Origin: JACZST01 sp964195155
GTDB taxonomy: Bacteria > Actinomycetota > Acidimicrobiia > Spongiisociales > UBA5794
Assembly: GCA_964195155.1 (NCBI GenBank)
Contig: CAXMOP010000123.1
Location: 1 to 28,013 of the forward strand
DNA: 28,013 bases
Direction of reading: 5' to 3'
Numbering within the stretch: the first letter of the stretch is position 1; the number at the start of each line of letters is the position of its first letter. A model generated the notes under the pieces. That model made no database searches. It was not told where the DNA came from and saw only the letters and a program-made list of their open reading frames with translations. The position numbers were made by a program, and so were the translations under genes. Shown here piece by piece: positions 8,262-14,299 of the stretch.

Positions 8262-8566
8262 AGCTGTTCTTTCGGCCGGTCGCCCGTGCTTTCTGAACCT
8301 GATCACCTTTCTGGGCCATATCCGCGATACCGGCGTACGCCCGTCGCGCTGAGTCTTCCTGGCCGCAGTTCTGTTCGGCCTCGCTGCTGGCCTCGCCGCC
8401 CCCGTTTGCTGGCTGATCGGGCTAGGTCCCACAGCGAGCACAGACGCAATTGCACAGAAGCGGCTGTCAATTGACTCGACACACAAGCTCCTACCGACCC
8501 GGTGCTTTCCATCGACGATGGGGCCTGCGTCTACCGACCGCATTGAGCTGGACCGACAGGCGGCGA
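8262..8566. other. intergenic stretch with no recognised gene
   Basis: About 300 bases between the coiled-coil membrane protein and the mazF fragment. I see no reading frame with protein-like composition, no RNA gene and no clear hairpin terminator. It may hold the membrane protein's promoter and degraded sequence left by the rearrangement that truncated the SARP copy next door. Confidence 0.5.
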
Positions 8567-9147
8567 CTACAGCGCGAGATGGAGACGCAGGGCGTCGTTG
8601 ACTTCGAGCATGAGCGGTGCGGGAACGGATCCCACGCGGTCGCGGATCCGAGCGACAGAGAGCGGCCGAACCTGCTCGGCCGCTCGAGCCGCCGGATCTC
8701 GGACTGGAGGCCCTCGACGCCGATCAGGTCGGCATAGGGTCTTCCCCGCCACAGGCCGAGCCCGGTGCGGAGGGCCTCGGAGGCGCTCTCCGGATTGGCG
8801 GACATCGCCTTGGTTCCCTCGGCAACGAATCGCTCGAATTCGACGGCGTCGACGGCTGCAGGGTCGGCGTTGAGGACATAGCCACCGCCGGAGCGTTCGA
8901 TATCGGCGCCAACAGCGGTGCGGAGGTTGGAGACGTAGCTGTGCAGCGAAGTCTGGATGGCACCCGGCGGTTTCTCCCCCCAGATCCCATCGATGAGGTT
9001 GTCGTTGCTCACCGGCCGGCCCACCTGGCTGATCAGCATGCCAAGAATGGCCCGCTGCTTTGGTCCACCGAGCACCGCGTCTCCGTTGCCGACCACTTCG
9101 AGGGGCCCGAGTACCAGGAACTTCGTCGCCGTCGCCCGATCAGCCAT
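8491..9147 (-). pseudogene. truncated SARP winged-helix gene (second copy)
   Basis: The first about 155 codons (down to near 8680) encode an intact SARP winged helix and the start of the BTAD, with 94 of 136 aligned positions identical to the SARP part of the fusion at 3983-4957 (FLVLGPL, GGPKQRAILGMLI, DGIWGE, ADIERSGGGYVLNADPAAVDA). It continues slightly further than that copy, to RGRPYADLIGVEGLQSEIRRLE, where a normal BTAD should go on with more helices. Instead the frame runs for about 62 residues of unrelated Arg/Ser-rich sequence, and another frame carries the end of a mazF gene. The promoter region is intact, so a short DNA-binding protein lacking most of its BTAD could still be made and might compete for the same operators. 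Called a pseudogene because of the missing domain, but a functional truncated regulator is possible. Confidence 0.75.
8567..8680 (-). pseudogene. 3' fragment of a mazF-like toxin gene
   Basis: In a different frame from the SARP copy, starting exactly where SARP similarity stops (about 8680), the DNA reads AAEQVRPLSVARIRDRVGS then VPAPLMLEVNDALRLHLAL and a stop. This resembles the conserved end of MazF toxins (the 'AEQvR..s..Rl...G.l....m..v..Al...L.L' pattern). It is unlike the ends of the two complete MazF proteins in this window, so it derives from a third toxin gene. The 5' two thirds of that gene are missing. Confidence 0.65.
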
Positions 9148-9153
9148 GCCCTA

Positions 9154-9186
9154 AACCTACCGAAGTGGACTTGGAGGAGTCTTGGA
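9154..9186 (-). promoter_or_regulatory. candidate SARP operator and -10 of the truncated SARP gene
   Basis: TCCAA (9186-9182) and TCCAA (9175-9171) with 11-bp period, 11 nt to TAGGTT (9159-9154), 6 nt to the ATG: spacing identical to the site at 4964-4996. Sequence upstream of the repeats is not similar between the two loci, which argues for selection on this element rather than a recent duplication. Confidence 0.7.
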
Positions 9187-9330
9187 GGCGAAACACGCGG
9201 CGAAGTCGCGTATCAGACGGACGCGATCGCGGAGAGGGAACAGGTGGCGCGGCCCTAGGCAAGCCTTGCCGCCAACACGAAGTCGCGTTTGCAGTCAACC
9301 AGCCTGGGAACAAGGCACGGGCTGGGTCCC

Positions 9331-9459
9331 CTACGGCGTCTCGCAGCCGAGGCTGCGATGAAGGACCTCGAACTGGGCCTGCCAGATCACTGAGGGTCCG
9401 CCGACCGCGTTCGTCGGCTAGTACTCGACATCCTGGCCCACGAGCGTCTCGCCGTGCGG
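9331..9459 (-). repeat. diverged direct repeat copy 1 (relic of an unknown gene end)
   Basis: This 129-bp segment recurs at 10219-10347 in the same orientation. The first 81 bp are nearly identical and the two ends stay in register at exactly 117 bp. On the minus strand both copies read as the C-terminus of one protein: PHGE, then NAVGGPSVIW, then AQFEVLHRSLGCETP and a shared TAG. This copy is broken by a TAG at 9418-9420. It also contains the hairpin TCGCAGCC-GA-GGCTGCGA. The rest of 9187-9478 shows only a short palindrome at 9258-9270 (GGCAAG-C-CTTGCC). Confidence 0.75.
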
Positions 9460-9478
9460 AGACACGCCTATGCAGCGT

Positions 9479-9503
9479 GCCATAACTATGGCATAGTTAT
9501 GGC
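9479..9503 (+). promoter_or_regulatory. palindromic operator of mazEF-2
   Basis: A perfect 12-1-12 palindrome (GCCATAACTATG, central G, CATAGTTATGGC) abuts the ATG of the antitoxin gene at 9504. It is AT-rich against a GC-rich background and probably overlaps the promoter. Autoregulation by the antitoxin or the toxin-antitoxin complex is the expected role. Confidence 0.75.
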
Positions 9504-9740
9504 ATGCCACGATCGAGAGTCAGCACCACGGTGGACGAAGAGTTGCTTGCCAGCGCCAGGCAACTGCGATCCGAGCTCAACGACGCGGCGCTACTCGATG
9601 AGGCACTGGCTGCGCTGCTTGCTCGGCACCGCGCAGGCAAGATCGACGCGGCGTACCGCGCATATGACACCGAACCCATCGACACGCCCGACGAGTGGGG
9701 CGACCTGGCTTCGTTCCGCGAGGCCTCCGGCTCGTCGTGA
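9504..9740 (+). CDS. MazE-type antitoxin of mazEF-2
   Basis: A 78-residue antitoxin. Residues 1-45 fit a ribbon-helix-helix domain (RVSTTVDEELLASARQL, DAALLDEALAALLARHR). The C-terminal half is the flexible toxin-binding tail typical of actinobacterial MazE-like proteins (KIDAAYRAYDTEPIDTPDEWGDLASFREA). The ATG abuts a 25-bp palindrome and the stop codon overlaps the toxin start (GTGA). It belongs to a different antitoxin subfamily from the copy at 5318-5569, so the two modules are not recent duplicates. Confidence 0.86.
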   Translation: MPRSRVSTTVDEELLASARQLRSELNDAALLDEALAALLARHRAGKIDAAYRAYDTEPIDTPDEWGDLASFREASGSS

Positions 9741-10066
9741 ACGACCTACCGGCTCGCGGTGACGTCTGGTGGTGCGAACTCCCTGGAGTCGCTGCGCGCC
9801 CGGTAGTCGTCCTCACCCGCGACGCAGCCATCCCAAGATTGGGCCGCACCCTGATCGCTCCGTGCACCACCACAATCCGCGGCCTTCCCAGCGAGGTGTT
9901 ACTCGAACCCGGCGAAGACCCCATCCCGCGGCCATCGGCGGTGAGCCTCGACTCTGTGGAAAGCGTCCCGATCGGCACGCTCACCGACCGCCTCGGCCGG
10001 CTCAGCGACAACCGGATGCAGGACGTTTGCTCTGCCCTCTCGGTCGCTGTCGATTGTCTTCCCTAG
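9737..10066 (+). CDS. mazF: MazF/PemK-family endoribonuclease toxin
   Basis: A 109-residue MazF-family toxin starting at the GTG that overlaps the antitoxin stop by 4 nt; a start further upstream would add non-homologous residues inside the antitoxin gene. Family features: PARGDVWWCELPG, ARPVVVLTRDAAIP, LIAPCTTTIRGLPSEV, then AVSLDSVESVPIGTL and a C-terminal helix (MQDVCSALSVAVDC). Length is normal and no lesion is visible. The whole antitoxin-toxin module lies between two decayed copies of another gene end, consistent with acquisition as a cassette. Confidence 0.9.
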   Translation: MNDLPARGDVWWCELPGVAARPVVVLTRDAAIPRLGRTLIAPCTTTIRGLPSEVLLEPGEDPIPRPSAVSLDSVESVPIGTLTDRLGRLSDNRMQDVCSALSVAVDCLP

Positions 10067-10218
10067 GAAGCACAGCGCTAACGCCACCGATCCTGCCGCC
10101 GGGGATGCTGTTTGTCCGTATCGCAGGCCTCAACGGCTTTGCCGTCGGCCCGTGGAGTCGGCTCGCCTGCTAGCAAACCCCACGCGCATCTCCAGTCGCT
10201 CCAAACAGATCCAACCTC

Positions 10219-10347
10219 CTACGGCGTCTCGCAGCCGAGGCTGCGATGGAGGACCTCGAACTGGGCCTACCAGATGACCGAGGGGCCGCCGACCGCGTTA
10301 TTCAACTGATATTCCAGGTCCGCGCCCTCCAGCGCCTCGCCGTGCGG
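10219..10347 (-). repeat. diverged direct repeat copy 2 (relic of an unknown gene end)
   Basis: Partner of the segment at 9331-9459. On the minus strand the open frame extends further upstream than in copy 1, from near 10440: RKRVLAFRVGAALVNPL, then AHVHVGLDPHGEALEGADL, EYQLNNAVGGPSVIW, then a TAG (10267-10269), and after it the same AQFEVLHRSLGCETP end and stop. The differing stop positions show independent decay. The family is not recognised. The remainder of the 10067-10559 gap holds no gene I can support; TAGAGT at 10543-10548 may be the -10 of the next gene. Confidence 0.7.
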
Positions 10348-10559
10348 GTCCAGACCGACGTGCACATGTGCGCACAGTGGGTTGACCAGAGCAGCACCGA
10401 CTCGAAAGGCAAGAACACGCTTGCGCGTCCGGCAGGGCTAGATGCGGCCGAAAGCGACTCGTAAGGCCGTTCTGACAGCGTGTCGGGATGGCACAGGGAT
10501 TGCGGGGAGTGCGCCCAACGGACGCGTCGAGGGGGCTGCTCGGTAGAGTCGGGGCCAGC

Positions 10560-13412
10560 GTGGATCTTCGTCTGTTGGGCCCATTCGAGGTAGTCGATGG
10601 TGCCGGGACCGTGCTCGAGGTCCCCGGCGCCCGACCAAGCGCGCTTCTGGCACTCCTCGCCCTCCACACCCCCGACGTCGTATCGACCGACCGAATCCTC
10701 GAAGAGCTATGGGGCAACGAAGACGTCAAGAGCCCCGAATCGGCGCTGCACGTTGCCGTCTCCCGGCTGCGCTCGGTCATCGGCGAAGGTGTCGTGGAGA
10801 CGGTTCCCGGCGGGTATCGCCTCGACATCCCCGCAGCCAATTCCGATGTCGCACGATTTCGCCGCCATACCCAGCGAGGCCGCCAGTTCTCCACCCTCGG
10901 CCACCCCGGCAAGGCCGCCGAAAGCTTCCGCCAGGCGCTTGCCCAGTGGCGCGGGGACGCCCTCACCGATCTGCGCAAATTTGAGTTCGCCGAACAGGCC
11001 GCACGGCAGCTCGAAGAGGAACGGCTCACGACCGTCGAAGCCCTCATGGATGCCGAGCTCGGAGCCGGCGAGCATGAACTGGTCATCGGTGAGCTGAGCG
11101 GCCTCGTCGAGGCGTTCCCGCTTCGCGAGCGGCTCTGGGAGCAACTGATGCTCGCCCTGTACCGGTCGGGCCGACAGGCCGAAGCCCTCCGTACCTACAC
11201 CAGGCTCAAGCAGGTCCTTGGGGAGGAGCTCGGCATCGAACCGTCGCGCCAGCTCGCCGACCTCGAAGAACGGATCCTCCTCCACGATCCGACGCTCGAC
11301 GATCGAGTCGAAGTGCCGACCGAGGACTGGGCGCGGGAGCCCGAGCTGTTGAGTTTCGCCGCCGGGGAGGTCATCGTGACCGAGGGCGCCCCAGCCAACA
11401 CGGTGTACTGGATCGAGGAGGGCCAGGTCGAGGTGCTCAGGGAGGACGACGAGGGAGCAACCGTCCTCACCACGCTTGGGCCGGGCCGATACTTCGGCGA
11501 GCTGGCATCGCTGCTCGCCACCGGGCGCACTGCTTCGGTTCAAGCGGCGACGACGGTCACGGTCTCGGTACACAGCGTCGACAGCTTCCGGAGCCGCCTG
11601 GGGGCGGAGCGGGCCAGGGACACCGCGGAGCCGGTCTCACCGGAAGCCGTATTGGATCTGATCGACCGAGCCCAATTTCTCCAGGCCTACGACCTTGCCG
11701 CTCGGCTCATCGAATCGGGAAGCAGCGACGTCGAGATCCGCTGGCTTGCCGTGCTGGCCCTCGCCCGGTCCGGGGCAACCACCCAGGCCAGACGCCGCTT
11801 CGAGCAGTACGGGCTGGGATCGGTCGACCCCGCCACGGTGCCTCCCCGGCTGGCCCAGGACATCGGCGGGCTCGCCGCCCGGCTCGACAAGGACATGGCC
11901 TTCACCACCACGGGCGAGGACCGCAAGCGCTGGGCCCACCGGTCCGCAGAGCGCTACCAGTCGGCCTTCGATCGGATGGGGTATTACTACCTGGCGGTGA
12001 ACGCGGCCACGATGTGGCTGGTCGCCGATGAGACGGACCACGCCGCAACCACGGCCCAAGCTGCTCTCGACGCCCTCGACGACTGGGATTCGTTGGGTTC
12101 CCAGGACCGCTACTGGCATGCCGTCACCGAAGCCGAAGCCGCGCTGGTGCTCGGCGACACAAAACGAGCCGCCGACGCCATCGAACGGGCCGGGGCCGTC
12201 AGCGAAGGCCACCACGCCCAGCGCGCTACCACCCGACACCAGCTCGACATCGTCTGCGAGCTCCTCGACATCGATCCGGACATCTCCATTCCCATCGCCA
12301 ATCCAACCGTCGTCCACTTCTGTGGCCATCGCATCCTTCCCGAGGGGAGCACCGGTCGCTTCTCCCCGGAGGAGGAGCCGCACGTAGCGAAGGAGCTCGC
12401 CGAGACTTTCGAACGACTCGAGGTTGGGGTTGGTTTCGGGTCCCTGGCGGCCGGAGCCGACATCCTTGCCGCCGAGGCGCTGCTCAACCGTGGCGCCCAG
12501 CTCCATGTGGTCCTGCCCTTTGCCCGGGACGAGTTCATCCGCACCTCGGTGGCGCCCGCCGGACCGGAGTGGGTGCAGCGGTTCGAACGCTGTCTCGCCG
12601 AAGCCGAACAGGTGGTGACCGCGGTGTCGGGCGAATACCTCGACGACCCGATCCTCTTCGACTTCTGTTCGCAGATCGCCATGGGGAACACGTTGATGCG
12701 GGCCCGCTTCCTCGAGACCGAAGCCCACCAGGTAGCGGTGTGGGACGGCATGCCGACCGGCGGTGCCGCCGGCACCGCGGTCGACATCGCCCATTGGCGT
12801 TCGACCGGCCGACCCTCGACCGTGATCAGCGTCGGCGCAGAGGCCGAGCCTCCATCGGGGCCACAGGCGAAGCCGCTGCGCCGCATCCGGGGCATCGTCT
12901 TTGCCGATTTCGCCGGGTTCTCCACCCTGTCCGACGCCCAACTGGTCACGTTCCAGGAGGTCGCCATGGGAGGACTCGCGTCCGCCATCGAGCCCTTCCA
13001 GGCCGGCCTGCTGTCGGGCCGCACCTGGGGCGATGGGCTCTACCTGGTGTTCGAGGAAGTGGCGGCCGCCGCTGAATGCGCCCTCGCCCTCCAGGACACG
13101 ATCGGCGCGCTCGACTTCGAGGAGATGGGTCTTCATGGGCTGCGCGGCATCAGGGTCGCCGCGCATGCCGCACCGGTGTTCGACGGCTGGGATCCGATCG
13201 CCGGCACCCGGCTGTTCTACGGCTCGGGGGTCACCCAGACCGCCCGGATCGAGCCGCGAACCCCCGAGGGCGAGATCTACACCACCGAGCCCTTCGCCGC
13301 GTTGGCCATCCTGACCGGGGACCGCAGCTTCGACACCCAGTACGTGGGCACCCTGCCCACGGCAAAGGATTACGGCGAGTTCCCGCTGTTCGCCTTGCGC
13401 CGCAGGGCATAG
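10560..13412 (+). CDS. SARP - cNMP-binding - TPR - SLOG-like - class III cyclase protein
   Basis: A 950-residue protein with five modules. Residues 1-95: SARP winged helix (LRLLGPFEVVDG, ILEELWG, VSRLRSVIG, GGYRLDI). Residues 97-245: BTAD with typical LWEQLMLALYRSGRQAEAL. Residues 262-347: cyclic-nucleotide-binding domain with its phosphate cassette (FGELASLLATGRTAS; E314, R323). Residues about 365-570: TPR-like, close to the TRAFs-binding type. Residues about 583-730: Rossmann-like, SLOG-type region (VHFCGHRI, GSLAAGADILAAEALL, HVVLPFARDEF). Residues 775-947: class III cyclase with both metal Asp (D783, D825) and Arg R896, but Thr (T892) where Asn is usual. GTG was chosen because SARPs begin here; an ATG at 10488 would add 24 residues. 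It could sense its own product, but activity is unproven. Confidence 0.88.
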   Translation: MDLRLLGPFEVVDGAGTVLEVPGARPSALLALLALHTPDVVSTDRILEELWGNEDVKSPESALHVAVSRLRSVIGEGVVETVPGGYRLDIPAANSDVARFRRHTQRGRQFSTLGHPGKAAESFRQALAQWRGDALTDLRKFEFAEQAARQLEEERLTTVEALMDAELGAGEHELVIGELSGLVEAFPLRERLWEQLMLALYRSGRQAEALRTYTRLKQVLGEELGIEPSRQLADLEERILLHDPTLDDRVEVPTEDWAREPELLSFAAGEVIVTEGAPANTVYWIEEGQVEVLREDDEGATVLTTLGPGRYFGELASLLATGRTASVQAATTVTVSVHSVDSFRSRLGAERARDTAEPVSPEAVLDLIDRAQFLQAYDLAARLIESGSSDVEIRWLAVLALARSGATTQARRRFEQYGLGSVDPATVPPRLAQDIGGLAARLDKDMAFTTTGEDRKRWAHRSAERYQSAFDRMGYYYLAVNAATMWLVADETDHAATTAQAALDALDDWDSLGSQDRYWHAVTEAEAALVLGDTKRAADAIERAGAVSEGHHAQRATTRHQLDIVCELLDIDPDISIPIANPTVVHFCGHRILPEGSTGRFSPEEEPHVAKELAETFERLEVGVGFGSLAAGADILAAEALLNRGAQLHVVLPFARDEFIRTSVAPAGPEWVQRFERCLAEAEQVVTAVSGEYLDDPILFDFCSQIAMGNTLMRARFLETEAHQVAVWDGMPTGGAAGTAVDIAHWRSTGRPSTVISVGAEAEPPSGPQAKPLRRIRGIVFADFAGFSTLSDAQLVTFQEVAMGGLASAIEPFQAGLLSGRTWGDGLYLVFEEVAAAAECALALQDTIGALDFEEMGLHGLRGIRVAAHAAPVFDGWDPIAGTRLFYGSGVTQTARIEPRTPEGEIYTTEPFAALAILTGDRSFDTQYVGTLPTAKDYGEFPLFALRRRA

Positions 13413-13441
13413 GCAGAGTGGGTAAGTCGGCGTTAAGTGGC

Positions 13442-13474
13442 TCCAAGCCTTTTCCAAGGCGTGATTGATATCTC
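13442..13474 (+). promoter_or_regulatory. candidate SARP operator and -10 of the secreted-protein gene
   Basis: TCCAA (13442-13446) and TCCAA (13453-13457), 11-bp period, then 11 nt to TATCTC (13469-13474). The core CTCCAAGCCTTTTCCAAG is the third example of the layout found before both SARP-module genes. The transcription start would fall about 36 nt before the ATG, leaving room for the strong Shine-Dalgarno seen there. Confidence 0.68.
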
Positions 13475-13516
13475 TGGGTGGAACGGGCTTCACCGCGGAG
13501 CCCGAAAGGAGGAATC

Positions 13517-14209
13517 ATGCGACGAGTAGTCGTATTCGCAATGGCGCTCGGATTGTTGCTGAGCACCGTCGCCGCGCCGGCAGCTGCCGACCACCGGACA
13601 GTGCTGGAGGGTCCGAACCCTGCGATCTGGCTCTCCGACCCAGAAGGCGATGTCGGCCCGGTCCCAGACTTCGGTATCGAGCAGGGTGATCCGGTGGCCG
13701 GATCGTCGGGCCGTGCCGAGGTCTACCGGGACCGAGCGACGATCAAGGTGCGGGCAAAGGGCCTCGTGCCCGGCCACACCTACACGATGTGGGTCGTGTA
13801 CTTCAGCGACTCCACGCTCTGCACGGATCTCGGGAGCGGAAACGTCGGGTGCAACGGAGAAGACCTTACGGCTGCGGGCGGAGGAGTGATCTGGGGTGAT
13901 GGCGACACTGCCGGAAGGAGCGGCAAGGTCACCTTCAACGCATTGCTCAACACCGGTGATAGTGCGGACAACGTGGGCCCACCGCCTCCGTTTGCGAAGG
14001 CCCCGTACGAGGCCGGACCGAACAACGAGTTCCATGTGGTCATCCGGTCACACGGTCCTCAGATCCCCGGGCTCGTCGACGAGCAAGTGACCACCTTCCT
14101 CGGTGGTTGCTTCTTCAATGTCGGACCTCTGCCCGAGGAGAAGGGTGATTTCCGCGTGCCGTTGGCGCCGGGAGAGTGCGGCGACGTGCAGCTCTACGTG
14201 TTCAAGTAG
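13517..14209 (+). CDS. secreted protein of unknown function
   Basis: A 230-residue exported protein. The signal peptide is clear: basic MRR, hydrophobic core VVVFAMALGLLLSTVA, and a probable cleavage site after APAAA near residue 24. The mature part is beta-rich in character (RAEVYRDRATIKVRAKGLV, HTYTMWVVYF, FHVVIRSHG) and has four cysteines (C102, C112, C198, C221), enough for two disulfides. No catalytic motif or known family is recognised. The ATG follows a near-perfect Shine-Dalgarno (GAAAGGAGG). It lies directly downstream of the SARP-cyclase gene but has its own promoter with the SARP-type repeats, and ends at a strong hairpin, so it is probably transcribed alone. Confidence 0.85.
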   Translation: MRRVVVFAMALGLLLSTVAAPAAADHRTVLEGPNPAIWLSDPEGDVGPVPDFGIEQGDPVAGSSGRAEVYRDRATIKVRAKGLVPGHTYTMWVVYFSDSTLCTDLGSGNVGCNGEDLTAAGGGVIWGDGDTAGRSGKVTFNALLNTGDSADNVGPPPPFAKAPYEAGPNNEFHVVIRSHGPQIPGLVDEQVTTFLGGCFFNVGPLPEEKGDFRVPLAPGECGDVQLYVFK

Positions 14210-14230
14210 ACACGGAAGTCGCTGTGAGCG

Positions 14231-14264
14231 GTGACCCCCGTCGACGCCCGTCGGCGGGGGTCAC
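14231..14264. terminator. hairpin terminator between convergent genes
   Basis: GTGACCCCCG pairs perfectly with CGGGGGTCAC across a 14-nt loop that can itself pair in part. It sits between the convergent secreted-protein and decarboxylase genes and could serve both strands. There is no long T tract, as is common in high-GC actinomycetes. Confidence 0.8.
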
Positions 14265-14299
14265 TCGCGAACCGTTCCGTGGATATTGTGCTGGGCGGG

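Noticed and set aside
10200..10214. TCCAA-N5-TCCAA near the second relic repeat, similar to the SARP-type element
   Set aside because: The period is 10 bp, not 11, and no TA-rich -10 box follows at the required distance, so it does not fit the three-promoter pattern.
10067..10218. tRNA or small RNA gene in the gap after mazEF-2
   Set aside because: No cloverleaf, anticodon arm or terminator-like hairpin could be drawn from the sequence.
9331..10347. Possible integron attC sites flanking mazEF-2
   Set aside because: The repeats contain a short hairpin (TCGCAGCC/GGCTGCGA), but no RYYYAAC/GTTRRRY core pair could be found, and both copies read as gene remnants. No integrase gene is present.
11637..13493. 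618-codon minus-strand open frame opposite the SARP-cyclase gene
   Set aside because: Antisense shadow of the five-domain gene. The Gly/Asp/His-rich sequence has no recognisable fold or signal.
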